Shown here one piece after another: positions 32,951 to 41,348 of a stretch of 64,000 bases of DNA (positions are counted from its first letter, which is position 1; every line of letters begins with the position of its first letter). The notes beneath the pieces are model-generated. The model searched no databases, was not told the origin of the DNA, and was given only the letters and a program-made list of their open reading frames with translations. The DNA is taken from the NCBI RefSeq assembly GCF_014595885.1, contig NZ_JABUKC010000001.1, forward strand, positions 372,001 to 436,000, given 5' to 3'. The translations under genes and the position numbers were made by a program. Source of the stretch: Microcella alkalica (GTDB lineage Bacteria > Actinomycetota > Actinomycetes > Actinomycetales > Microbacteriaceae).

Positions 32951-33421
32951 TCAGTGCTCGAGCAGCTGGGCGACGCGGTGCTCGATGAGCTCCCGCAGCA
33001 CGAGCGAGGTCGCGGTGCGCCGCACGCCCGCGCAGCGCAGGATCTGCTGCCCGACCTCGTAGAGGTGGTCGGCGTCGCGCGCCACGACCTGGATGAGCAG
33101 GTCGTTCACGCCCGACATCGCCACGCACTCGATGATCTCGGGGATCTCGCGCAGGGCGACCATCGCGTCGTCGAAGCGATGCTGGTCGACCTCGGCGGTC
33201 ACCATGGCGCGCACCGCGTAGCCGAGCGATTCCGGATGCGCGGTGATCGAGTGCGGCCGCAGCGTGCGCCCGTCGAACAGCTGCGCGATGCGGCTCTGCA
33301 CGGTGCCGCGCGAGAGCCCGAGGGTCTCGGCGAGCCAGCCAACCGTCGCGCGCGGGTCGCGGTCGAGGGCGGCGAGGATGCGCTGGCTCGACCGATCGAG
33401 GCGTCTGGGCGTTTCGACCAT
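32951..33421 (-). CDS. Lrp/AsnC-family regulator
   Basis: 156 residues: N-terminal helix-turn-helix (ATVGWLAETLGLSRGTVQSRI) and C-terminal RAM domain binding amino acids (VRAMVTAEVDQ, ECVAMSGVNDLLIQVVARD). Divergent from the Leu/Val dehydrogenase gene, the likely target, sensing branched-chain amino acids. ATG 33421. A longer in-frame ORF to 33715 overlaps the dehydrogenase and is rejected. Confidence 0.92.
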   Translation of the reverse strand: MVETPRRLDRSSQRILAALDRDPRATVGWLAETLGLSRGTVQSRIAQLFDGRTLRPHSITAHPESLGYAVRAMVTAEVDQHRFDDAMVALREIPEIIECVAMSGVNDLLIQVVARDADHLYEVGQQILRCAGVRRTATSLVLRELIEHRVAQLLEH

Positions 33422-33453
33422 GGTGCGCTCACTGTACGGGCTCGGCGTGATCA

Positions 33454-33486
33454 TTTCGACCAGTTCTGCGCAATGCCCTGGTGAAA
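33454..33486. promoter_or_regulatory. Inverted repeat between lrp and dehydrogenase genes
   Basis: TTTCGACCAG (33454-33463) and CTGGTGAAA (33478-33486) form an imperfect dyad in the 184-base divergent gap. Candidate Lrp/AsnC site. A TTGACT (33502-33507) further on may be the dehydrogenase -35. Confidence 0.45.
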
Positions 33487-33605
33487 GTCGCGGAATCGGC
33501 GTTGACTTCGTAGTCATGATGCGCATCGGTGCGCGAGCGGAGATCCCGCGTGGGCGCCGAGCGACGATCACCGCCCACGACCGCACCGATCCTGCTGGAG
33601 TCATC

Positions 33606-34682
33606 ATGCCGACCCCCGTCGCGCCCCTGCCCGAGTTCACCCACGAGCGCGTCTCGACCGTCGTCGGCGAGCGCTCCGGGCTCACGATCACCGTCGCGCT
33701 GCACTCGAGCGCCATCGGGCCGGCGCTCGGGGGCTGCCGCCTGTGGCGCTATCCGCAGTGGGCCGACGGCATGGCCGACGCGATGCGCCTGGCCTCGGCG
33801 ATGACGATGAAGAACGCGCTCGCCGACATCGGCGCGGGCGGCGGCAAGTCGGTCATCGCGCTGGGGCCGGATGACCAGCTCGACGACGACCGGCGCCGGG
33901 CCGCCCTGCTCGACCTCGGCGACCTCATCGAGACCTTCGACGGCCGCTACCGCACGGCGGAGGACGTCGGCACGACCGAGCACGACATGCTCGTCGTGCG
34001 CGAGCGCACCGAGCACGTCGTCGGTCTGCCCGCCGAGAACGGGGGCGCGGGCGAGCCCGCGGAGGGCACGGCGCTCGGCGTCTTCGTGTCGATCGAGCGT
34101 GTGGTCGAAGAGCTCTTCGACTCCGGCTCGCTCGTCGGGCGCTCGTTCGTGATCTCGGGCCTCGGGCAGGTCGGCTCGCGGCTCGCCGAACGGCTCGCCC
34201 GCGCGGGCGCCCGCCTGTTCGTCACCGACATCGCCGACGCCAAGCGCGCCGTCGCGGCAGACCTCGGCGCCACGTGGATCGCGCCGGAGGAGGCCCTCAC
34301 GACCGAGGCCGACGTCTTCGTGCCGGCCGGGCTTGGGGGAGTACTCACTCCGGCCGCGATCGCGACGCTGCCCGTGCGCGCCGTCGTCGGCCCCGCCAAC
34401 AACCCGCTTGCCTACCGCTCGGGGGCCGAGCACCTGGCGGCCAGGGGCATCCTCTACGCCCCTGACTTCGTGGTGAACGCCGGCGGGGTCATCCACCTCG
34501 CGCTCACCGGCGAGGGCGCCTCGCCCGCCGAGATCGAGTCGCGGCTGCGCGGCATCGGCGACACGCTGAGCGAGATCCTGTGCACGGCGCGCGCGAAGGG
34601 CGTCACGCCCCTCGCGGCGGCCGAGGCGCTCGCGGTCGAGCGGGTCGAGCGCGCGCGGGCGGGCAGGCTCGCCGCCGTCTGA
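33606..34682 (+). CDS. Leu/Val/Phe dehydrogenase
   Basis: 358 residues, NAD-dependent amino-acid dehydrogenase for oxidative deamination of branched-chain or aromatic amino acids. Substrate-domain GPALGGCRLWRYP and K81 in GGGKSVIALG (catalytic Lys region), Rossmann GLGQVGSRLAERL, and VGPANNPLA. Length matches leucine/valine dehydrogenases. ATG 33606. Exact substrate cannot be told from sequence. Likely controlled by the divergent Lrp. Confidence 0.93.
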   Translation: MPTPVAPLPEFTHERVSTVVGERSGLTITVALHSSAIGPALGGCRLWRYPQWADGMADAMRLASAMTMKNALADIGAGGGKSVIALGPDDQLDDDRRRAALLDLGDLIETFDGRYRTAEDVGTTEHDMLVVRERTEHVVGLPAENGGAGEPAEGTALGVFVSIERVVEELFDSGSLVGRSFVISGLGQVGSRLAERLARAGARLFVTDIADAKRAVAADLGATWIAPEEALTTEADVFVPAGLGGVLTPAAIATLPVRAVVGPANNPLAYRSGAEHLAARGILYAPDFVVNAGGVIHLALTGEGASPAEIESRLRGIGDTLSEILCTARAKGVTPLAAAEALAVERVERARAGRLAAV

Positions 34683-34718
34683 CCCGCGCCGGGCATCCGC
34701 CGCCTGCGGGCTCTCGCG

Positions 34719-35423
34719 TCAGCGCGCGGTCAGCACCTCGAGCGCCATGCCGGGGCACGCCCCGCGCACGAAGCCCTCGAGCGCCGCGCCGCGGATCGAG
34801 TCGCCGGTCTCGCGCCGCGCGCTCGTCGACAGCAGCACGCGGCCGACGCCGTTGACGATTGAGAGGTCGTCGCCGAAGCCGCGCAGCCGCGGCAGCAGGT
34901 CGCGCTCGACCTGGTCGATGAGCAGGTCGAGGCCGGCGACGCCGACGAACTCGCCGTCGAGGGCGACGGGCGCCGCGATCGTGATCGTGTACTCGTCGCT
35001 GCACAGGTAGTCGACGTAGGGGCCGGCGACGTGGGGATGCCCGGTCGCCTGCGGCACGCGGTACCACTCGAGCTCGCTGTAGTCGATGTGCTCCTTGTTG
35101 ACCGACTGCGAGGCGAGCACGAGCTTGGCCCGGTCGGCGCCCTGCCACCAAGCGAGGTGGCTGCGGGCGTCGGCGAGCGAGTCGAGGGCGGCGATGAAGC
35201 CAGCGCCGTAGACGGGCAGGTCGAGCTCGTCGAAGGTGCGTCGGGCGTACGGTTCGACGAGTTCGTCGAGCACGTCGGTCGTGACGGGGCCGGCGGCGCG
35301 GGCGCGGCGCAGGTCGTCGGCGAAGACGTCCGTCCACGAGGCGAGCGAGTCGATCGCACGACCGAAGTACTCGGTGACGACCGCGACGGCGCTCGAGGCG
35401 GTGACGGGTTCGGTGACGGTCAC
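34719..35423 (-). CDS. Soluble Cache-domain sensor protein
   Basis: 234 residues from GTG 35423, whose GTGA overlaps the GntR stop. The central EYTITIAAPVALDGEFVGVA and GLDLLIDQVER are typical Cache/PDC ligand-binding motifs, preceded by SELEWYRVPQATGHPHVAGP. Unlike most Cache proteins there is no signal peptide, membrane segment or output domain, so it should bind its ligand in the cytosol. Coupling to a FadR-type GntR gene and a polyamine importer suggests a co-sensor or ligand buffer. Role inferred. Confidence 0.78.
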   Translation of the reverse strand: MTVTEPVTASSAVAVVTEYFGRAIDSLASWTDVFADDLRRARAAGPVTTDVLDELVEPYARRTFDELDLPVYGAGFIAALDSLADARSHLAWWQGADRAKLVLASQSVNKEHIDYSELEWYRVPQATGHPHVAGPYVDYLCSDEYTITIAAPVALDGEFVGVAGLDLLIDQVERDLLPRLRGFGDDLSIVNGVGRVLLSTSARRETGDSIRGAALEGFVRGACPGMALEVLTAR

Positions 35424-36289
35424 GAGGTCGTCCTCTCTCGCAGGTCGATGAGCCAGTCGACGCAACTCTGCACCTTCTGCCGCGTGAGCGCCACTGCCCG
35501 CTGCTCGTCGCCGTCGCTCACCGCATCGAGCACCGCGAGCAGGGCGGCGCGGTTGCGGTGGCGCGCGTCGGCGTCGGTGTCGATGAGCGCGAAGAAGGGC
35601 GACAGCTCGCCCTGCAGGCGCATCTGCTCGCGAGTGAGCCTCGCCGACTGGCCGAGGGCGGCGAGCTCGATCTGGGTGTCGTCGGTGACGCGCCGCCACG
35701 CGGCGAGGTCGTCGTCGCGCACGCGCTCGAGGCGGGCGCGGATGGCGCCGATCTCGCTCGGGTCGGCGCGGCGGGAGGCGAGTTCGACGGCGGCGGCGGT
35801 GATCGCCAGGTAGTGGGCAGCGAGATCGCGCAGGGCGACGCGCGAGGTCTCGACGAGGGTGCGCCGCGCGAACGCGGCGGGGTCGGCGTCGTCGCTGACG
35901 AAGCTGCCGCCGTGGCGGCCGCGGCGGGTGACGATGAGGCCGCGCTCGCGCAGGGCGAGCAGCGCCTCGCGGGCGGTCGCCGGCGCGACGCCGAAGGAGC
36001 GCGCGAGCTCGGTCTCGGCCGGCAGCCGCTCGCCGGAGGGCAGCACGCCGGCGATGATCGCCTCGGCGATGCGCCGCTCGACGAGGGCGGCGCGGCCCTC
36101 GTCGCCGATGGGCTGGAACACCGCTCGGTGCAGTCGTGTCGGGCGCCCGGAGCGCGCGGGTGAGCTCACCCGGTCATTCTCCGGGGCGAGCCTCGGTGTC
36201 GCCTGCGGCGCGCGGGGGGCGGGGGATGCTGCGCTCGAGCCGGCGGGCGCGCCGGGGTCGAGGCCGCGCGTGAGGGGAGCCCCGGGCAT
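35420..36289 (-). CDS. GntR/FadR-family regulator (FCD domain)
   Basis: 289 residues from ATG 36289, six bases after GAGGAG. A Pro/Ala-rich N-terminal extension of about 60 residues precedes the GntR winged helix (ALVERRIAEAIIAGVLPSGE, ETELARSFGVAPATAREALLA shortened) and an all-helical FCD effector domain. Divergent from the potA operon and overlapping the Cache gene. Likely represses the polyamine importer via the dyad at 36332-36356. Confidence 0.87.
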   Translation of the reverse strand: MPGAPLTRGLDPGAPAGSSAASPAPRAPQATPRLAPENDRVSSPARSGRPTRLHRAVFQPIGDEGRAALVERRIAEAIIAGVLPSGERLPAETELARSFGVAPATAREALLALRERGLIVTRRGRHGGSFVSDDADPAAFARRTLVETSRVALRDLAAHYLAITAAAVELASRRADPSEIGAIRARLERVRDDDLAAWRRVTDDTQIELAALGQSARLTREQMRLQGELSPFFALIDTDADARHRNRAALLAVLDAVSDGDEQRAVALTRQKVQSCVDWLIDLRERTTS

Positions 36290-36327
36290 CCGCACCTCCT
36301 CGTCGAGAGCGCCGTTTCGTTACCTGC

Positions 36328-36356
36328 TTGCAACATAACCTATGAAACCATATGTT
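36328..36356 (+). promoter_or_regulatory. potA promoter with overlapping GntR-type dyad
   Basis: TTGCAA (36328-36333), 17-base spacer, TATGTT (36351-36356). AACATA (36332-36337) and TATGTT (36351-36356) are perfect inverted halves, so a dimer bound there would cover the -35 and -10. Distinctly AT-rich against its surroundings. Confidence 0.7.
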
Positions 36357-36402
36357 TAGAGTTATTACCTCGGTCCACCGAAGCACCCAGGAGACGCCGA
36401 CC

Positions 36403-37443
36403 ATGGTCGACACCGCCGCCACCCCCTACGCCGTCGAGCTGCGCGGCGTCACTAAGCGCTTCGGCGACACGACCGCCGTCGCCGAGCTCGACCTCGGCGT
36501 GAAGCCGGGGGAGTTCTTCTCGATGCTGGGCCCCTCCGGCTCCGGCAAGACCACCGTGCTGCGCATGATCGCCGGCTTCGAGGAGGCCACGACCGGCACG
36601 ATCCTGCTCGACGGCGACGACGTCACGCGGGCCGCGCCCTTCGACCGCGCCGTCAACACCGTCTTCCAGGATTACGCGCTGTTCCCGCACATGACGATCG
36701 CGCAGAACGTCGCCTACGGCCTCAAGGTGCGCAAGACCCCGAAGGCTGAGACGCAGCAGCGCGTCGCCGCCGCGCTCGAGCAGGTGCGCCTCGCCCACGT
36801 CGCCGACCGGCTGCCGCACCAGCTCTCCGGCGGCCAGCGGCAGCGCATCGCGCTCGCCCGCGCGCTCATCCTGCGCCCGCGGGTGCTGCTGCTCGACGAG
36901 CCGCTCGGCGCCCTCGACAAGCAGCTGCGCGAGCAGATGCAGATCGAGCTCAAGCAGATCCAGCGCGACGTCGGCATCACCTTCGTCTTCGTCACCCACG
37001 ACCAGGAGGAGGCGCTGACTCTCAGCGACCGCATCGCCGTGTTCAACCAGGGCCGGGTCGAGCAGGTCGGCACGCCGCGCGAGGTCTACGAGTTCCCGCA
37101 GACCTCGTTCGTCGCCGGCTTCCTCGGCATCTCGAACTTCATCGCCCCCGAGGTCGCCGAGCGGCTCACCGGCGAGTCGCGCGCCATCACGGTGCGCCCC
37201 GAGCGCGTGCGCGTCGTGCCCGCCGAGGTCTCGCCCGCCGCGCACGAGACGAGCGTCGTCGGCACGATCGCCGAGCTCGTCTACACGGGCCCCGCGACGC
37301 GCTACATCGTCGAGGGCGAGCACGGCCTGCGCATCATCGCGGAGCGCCACAACGACCACGCCCCCACCGACACCGCCCCCTGGTCGCGCGGCGATCGCGT
37401 GCGCGCGGTGTGGGCGACCGAGCACGCGGCCGTCGTGCCCTGA
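36403..37443 (+). CDS. potA: Spermidine/putrescine-type ABC ATPase
   Basis: 346 residues from ATG 36403 with AGGAG upstream. Walker A GPSGSGKTT at 43-51, Q-loop FQDYALFPHMT, signature LSGGQRQRIALARAL, Walker B LLLDEPLGALD, and a C-terminal TOBE-like domain (RVRVVPAEVSP). Powers import by the following binding protein and two permeases. An upstream ATG (36352) inside the promoter is rejected. Confidence 0.94.
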   Translation: MVDTAATPYAVELRGVTKRFGDTTAVAELDLGVKPGEFFSMLGPSGSGKTTVLRMIAGFEEATTGTILLDGDDVTRAAPFDRAVNTVFQDYALFPHMTIAQNVAYGLKVRKTPKAETQQRVAAALEQVRLAHVADRLPHQLSGGQRQRIALARALILRPRVLLLDEPLGALDKQLREQMQIELKQIQRDVGITFVFVTHDQEEALTLSDRIAVFNQGRVEQVGTPREVYEFPQTSFVAGFLGISNFIAPEVAERLTGESRAITVRPERVRVVPAEVSPAAHETSVVGTIAELVYTGPATRYIVEGEHGLRIIAERHNDHAPTDTAPWSRGDRVRAVWATEHAAVVP

Positions 37444-37550
37444 TGCGGATGCTCGGGCTCGCGCTCGACGCGCGCCGAGCATCCGCCCCCTGACCTTCCC
37501 TCCCTGCACCACCTCAACCCACGCACCACCCACGAGAAACGAGGAGAACC

Positions 37551-38741
37551 ATGAAGAAGCGCTATCGCGTGCTTCCCGCCATGGCAGCAGCAGCGGCGCT
37601 GGTGCTGGCGGGCTGCGCCGCAGACGCCGGCTCCGACGGCGACGGCGACGCCAGCGGTGAGATCACCTTCGACGTGCCCGACGTGCCCATGCACGAGGAG
37701 ATGGGCGAGTTCGAGGACGCGGTCGACATCATCGCCTGGTCGGGCTTCGTCGAGCCCGAGTGGTCGGACGCCTTCACCGAGGAGACCGGCTGCGTCGTCA
37801 ACCGTCGTGTCGCTGGCACCTCCGACGAGATGGTGCAGCTCATGCGCACGGGCGACTACGACCTCGTGTCGGCCTCGGGCGACGCGAGCCTGCGCCTCAT
37901 CGTCGGCGGCGACGTCGCCCCGATCAACCGCGACCTGATCCCGAACTTCGGCGACGACATCGTGCCCGGCATGCAGAACCAGCTCTACGACACGATCAAC
38001 GGCAAGGTCTACGGCGTGCCGATCGGTCGTGGCGCGAACATCCTGCAGTACAACTCGGAGGTCGTCACCGAGGAGCCCACGAGCTGGGACATCGTGTGGG
38101 AGACCGACAGCCCCTACGCCGGCCAGGTGACCGCGTACGACGCGCCGATCTACATCGCCGACGCCGCGGTCTACCTCATGTACCACGAGCCCGAGCTCGG
38201 CATCCAGAACCCGTACGCGCTCGACGAGGAGCAGCTCGCCGCGGCGATCGAGCTCCTGCAGCAGCAGAACGGGCTCATCTCCGAGTACTGGAGCGACCCG
38301 GTCGCCCAGATCACCTCGTTCGCGGGCGGCACGACCGTCGTCGGCACCTCGTGGGAGATCCTGCGCAAGCTCGCCGCCGACGACAAGCTCAAGGGCACGC
38401 TGCCCGTCGAGGGCTCGACCGGCTGGGCCGACGCCTGGATGATCTCGGCCGAGTCCGACGCGCCGAACTGCGCCTACGAGTGGATGAACTACACGAGCTC
38501 GGCGGAGGTCAACGGCAAGATCGCGATGAACTTCGGCATGGCGCCCGCCAACGGCGCGTTCTGCGAGCTGAACGACGAGGCCGCTGCCCACTGCGAGGAG
38601 TTCAACGCCCTCAACGAGGAGTACTTCGAGAACGTCTGGTACTGGACGACCCCCATCGAGCAGTGCCTCGACGGCCGCACCGAGGTGCGCTGCACCTCGT
38701 TCCAGGAGTGGACCGACGCCTGGGTCTCGGTCAAGGGCTGA
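37551..38741 (+). CDS. potD: Polyamine-type ABC substrate-binding lipoprotein
   Basis: 396 residues. Lipobox LAGC (Cys near 19). Family 1 extracellular solute-binding protein of the PotD/PotF type: VDIIAWSGFVEPEW, GDYDLVSASGDASLR, YGVPIGRGANILQYN, ITSFAGGTTVVGTSWE. Six or more Cys after the lipobox is unusual and may form disulfides. Good ribosome binding site GAGGAG. Substrate in this locus is probably putrescine, agmatine or a carbamoylated polyamine. Confidence 0.91.
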   Translation: MKKRYRVLPAMAAAAALVLAGCAADAGSDGDGDASGEITFDVPDVPMHEEMGEFEDAVDIIAWSGFVEPEWSDAFTEETGCVVNRRVAGTSDEMVQLMRTGDYDLVSASGDASLRLIVGGDVAPINRDLIPNFGDDIVPGMQNQLYDTINGKVYGVPIGRGANILQYNSEVVTEEPTSWDIVWETDSPYAGQVTAYDAPIYIADAAVYLMYHEPELGIQNPYALDEEQLAAAIELLQQQNGLISEYWSDPVAQITSFAGGTTVVGTSWEILRKLAADDKLKGTLPVEGSTGWADAWMISAESDAPNCAYEWMNYTSSAEVNGKIAMNFGMAPANGAFCELNDEAAAHCEEFNALNEEYFENVWYWTTPIEQCLDGRTEVRCTSFQEWTDAWVSVKG

Positions 38742-38863
38742 CGCCCCGAGCCCTCGGGCGTGACTGAGCACCGCTCCGGGTGGGGCCGAACCTCGACCCC
38801 ACCCGGAGCATCCCCACCGATCTTCTGCCCCCGCCCGACCCGCCACCCGCCCGGAGGACGCTC

Positions 38864-39733
38864 GTGACGACGACCGCCAGCAAGCCGCTCTCGACGGCGC
38901 TGTACCGCAGCCGCCGCCTGCGGCTCGGCTCGCTGCTGACCCTGCCCCTCGTGTGGCTCGTGGGGCTCTACATCGTGTCGCTCGCGCTGCTGCTCGCGAC
39001 CGCGTTCTGGCGCGTCGATCCCTTCACCTCGAAGGTCACGCCTGCCTTCCAGTTCGACGCCTTCGAGCAGCTGCTCGCCAATGAGGCGTACCTGTCGACC
39101 TCGCTGCGCACGCTCGGCATCGCGCTGACGGTGACGCTGCTGAGCGCCGCCTTCGCCATCCCGCTCGGCATCTACATGGCGAAGGTCGCCTCGCCGTGGG
39201 TGCGCGGCTTCCTCGCCGTCGCCATCACGCTGCCGCTGTGGGCCGGGTACCTCGTGAAGATCCTCGCCATGCGCGTGACCTTCACCGAGGAGGGCTTCTT
39301 CAACTCGTTCTTCGGGGTCTTCGGCATCTCCGGCCCCGGCTTCAGCCAGACCACGGTCGTGCTGACACTGACCTACCTGTGGTTCCCGTACATGGCGCTG
39401 CCGGTGTACACGGCCATCCGGCAGATCCCCGTCAACCTGTTCGACGCGAGCGCCGACCTCGGCGCGAAGGGCTGGACGACCGTGCGCACCGTCGTGCTGC
39501 CGCTGCTCGCCCCCGCCCTCATCGCCGGCTCGGTCTTCACCTTCTCGCTGAGCCTCGGCGACTACATCGCCGCCGAGCTCGTCGGCGGGGCGACGCAGAT
39601 GATCGGCTCGATCATCGCCAACAACATCAACCTCAACCCGCCCGTCGCCGCGGCGTTCTCGATGGTGCCCGTCGCGTTCGTCGTGCTGTACCTGCTCGCC
39701 ACGCGCCGCACCGGCGCCCTCGAGCGGATGTAG
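38864..39733 (+). CDS. potB: Polyamine ABC permease (PotB type)
   Basis: 289 residues from GTG 38864, preceded by CGGAGG. Six membrane segments and the EAA-like cytoplasmic loop NLFDASADLGAKGWTTVRTVV. The in-frame ATG 38780 lies in a Pro-rich stretch without ribosome binding site. Pairs with the next permease (12 bases later). Confidence 0.92.
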   Translation: MTTTASKPLSTALYRSRRLRLGSLLTLPLVWLVGLYIVSLALLLATAFWRVDPFTSKVTPAFQFDAFEQLLANEAYLSTSLRTLGIALTVTLLSAAFAIPLGIYMAKVASPWVRGFLAVAITLPLWAGYLVKILAMRVTFTEEGFFNSFFGVFGISGPGFSQTTVVLTLTYLWFPYMALPVYTAIRQIPVNLFDASADLGAKGWTTVRTVVLPLLAPALIAGSVFTFSLSLGDYIAAELVGGATQMIGSIIANNINLNPPVAAAFSMVPVAFVVLYLLATRRTGALERM

Positions 39734-39745
39734 GGAAGGCCGATC

Positions 39746-40558
39746 ATGCTCAGACTCACCCGCGGCGCCCGCGTCGTGCTCGGCGCCATCGTCGGCGTCG
39801 TGCTCGTGTTCATGTACGTGCCGCTGCTGCTGGTCATCGTCAACTCGTTCAACGCCGCGCGCATCCCCAGCTGGCCCATCGAGGAGTTCTCCTTCCGCTG
39901 GTGGGTCGCCGCGTTCGAGAACGAGGCGCTGTGGACGGCCGTCGGCAACTCGGTGATCGTCGGCCTCGGCGCGATGCTCATCGCTCTGCTGCTGGGCACG
40001 CTCGCCGCCTTCGCGCTGCAGCGGTTCGACTTCTTCGGCAAGCAGACCGTCAACCTGCTCATCGTGCTGCCGATCGCGCTGCCCGGCGTCGTCACGGGCG
40101 TCGCCTTCAGCAACACGTACAACAACGTGCTCGAGCCGGCGGGCATCCAGCTGGGCTACTTCGGCATGATCGTCGCCCACGCGACCTTCTGCATCGTCAT
40201 GGTGTTCAACAACGTGTTCGCCCGACTGCGGCGCATGAACCCGAGCATGCAGGAGGCCTCGGCCGACCTCGGCGCGAGCCTGTGGCAGACCTTCCGGCTG
40301 GTGACCTTCCCGCAGTTCCGCACCGCGTTCGTCGCGGGCGCGCTGCTGGCGTTCGCCCTCAGCTTCGACGAGGTCGTCGTGACGATCTTCACGGCGCCCG
40401 CCGGCGTCGACACGCTGCCGCTGTGGATCTTCAACCAGATGTCGCGCCCCAACGAGGCGACGCAGGTCAACGTGATCGCGACCGTGCTGATCCTGCTGTC
40501 GTTCATCCCCGTCTACGTCTCGCAGCGCCTCTCGCGCGCCGAGGAGGACGAGCGGTAG
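39746..40558 (+). CDS. potC: Polyamine ABC permease (PotC type)
   Basis: 270 residues, six membrane segments, EAA loop MQEASADLGASLWQTFRLVTF. Typical N-terminal PLLLVIVNSFNAARIPSWP of PotC proteins. ATG 39746. Last gene of the importer operon. Confidence 0.93.
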   Translation: MLRLTRGARVVLGAIVGVVLVFMYVPLLLVIVNSFNAARIPSWPIEEFSFRWWVAAFENEALWTAVGNSVIVGLGAMLIALLLGTLAAFALQRFDFFGKQTVNLLIVLPIALPGVVTGVAFSNTYNNVLEPAGIQLGYFGMIVAHATFCIVMVFNNVFARLRRMNPSMQEASADLGASLWQTFRLVTFPQFRTAFVAGALLAFALSFDEVVVTIFTAPAGVDTLPLWIFNQMSRPNEATQVNVIATVLILLSFIPVYVSQRLSRAEEDER

Positions 40559-40610
40559 CGGATGCTCGGCGCGTGCCGACTCGCTGGCGGGTCGTGATGC
40601 GCGGCCCGGC

Positions 40611-41246
40611 TCAGCGGGTGAGCGCACCCGCGGGCAGCGACAACTCGCGCTCGAGCATCCCCGCGATGAGGGCGAGGCCCGAGCCGCCCGCGCGGTAGTC
40701 GACGAGTTCGTGCGCGTTGAGCCCGTCGACCATGGCGAGCACGTGCGCGGCGATGCGGTCTAGCTCGCGCGCGTGCGTGGCGGCGGGCGCCGCGGCGCGC
40801 AGCGCGTCGACGACAGCCGCGTGCCACGCCGTCATCTGCTCGCGCACGGCCGCGGCGAGCGGGGCCGAGCGGCGGGCGATGCTCCAGGCGTCGACCCAGA
40901 CGCCCGTGACGTCGTCGCGGCTGCCGTCGAGCAGGGTCTCCAGCAGGGCTCGCAGGCGGATGCTCGGCTCGCGCACCGCGGCGGCGTGCGCCCGCACCTC
41001 GGCGAGCTCGGTGCGCACGATCGCGGTGAAGGTCTCGGCGACGAGCTGCTCCATGCTCGGGGCGTAGTGGGCGACGAGGCTCGAGGCGACGCCGGCGCGC
41101 GCGGCGACGGCGCGCAGAGTGAGGGCGTGCAGGCCCTCGTCGAGCGCGAGGGCCGTGGCCGCGGCGGTGATCTGGGCGGCGCGCTCGGCGGGGGAGGTCC
41201 GGGGAGCGCGCGGGCGGGCATCCGCCGCCCTGCTCGCTGTTGACAC
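40611..41246 (-). CDS. TetR-family regulator
   Basis: 211 residues from GTG 41246. N-terminal helix-turn-helix (LTLRAVAARAGVASSLVAHYAPS, shortened) followed by a helical ligand domain resembling BetI-like regulators. Divergent from agmatine deiminase; the palindrome 41285-41300 sits between their promoters, so it probably represses both until agmatine or a related compound binds. Confidence 0.87.
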   Translation of the reverse strand: MSTASRAADARPRAPRTSPAERAAQITAAATALALDEGLHALTLRAVAARAGVASSLVAHYAPSMEQLVAETFTAIVRTELAEVRAHAAAVREPSIRLRALLETLLDGSRDDVTGVWVDAWSIARRSAPLAAAVREQMTAWHAAVVDALRAAAPAATHARELDRIAAHVLAMVDGLNAHELVDYRAGGSGLALIAGMLERELSLPAGALTR

Positions 41247-41268
41247 GCCGACCCCCGCTCGGTAGCTT
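41240..41268 (+). promoter_or_regulatory. Promoter of agmatine deiminase
   Basis: TTGACA (41240-41245), 17-base spacer, TAGCTT (41263-41268). The expected start near 41275 puts the palindromic operator about 10-25 bases downstream, where it would block elongation. Confidence 0.6.
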
Positions 41269-41274
41269 TCGAGC

Positions 41275-41303
41275 AGTCTAGATATTGATCACGTGATCAA
41301 CAA
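41275..41303 (-). promoter_or_regulatory. Promoter of the tetR gene
   Basis: On the minus strand: TTGTTG (41303-41298), 17-base spacer, TAGACT (41280-41275). The operator 41285-41300 lies in the spacer, predicting autorepression. Confidence 0.55.
41285..41300. promoter_or_regulatory. Perfect 16-bp palindromic operator
   Basis: TTGATCACGTGATCAA is fully self-complementary. Position between divergent tetR and agmatine deiminase promoters marks it as the TetR operator. Confidence 0.75.
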
Positions 41304-41348
41304 GGGGTTCGACGCAGCCGTCGGACCCGCGACCCTGAGGAGCCGACG

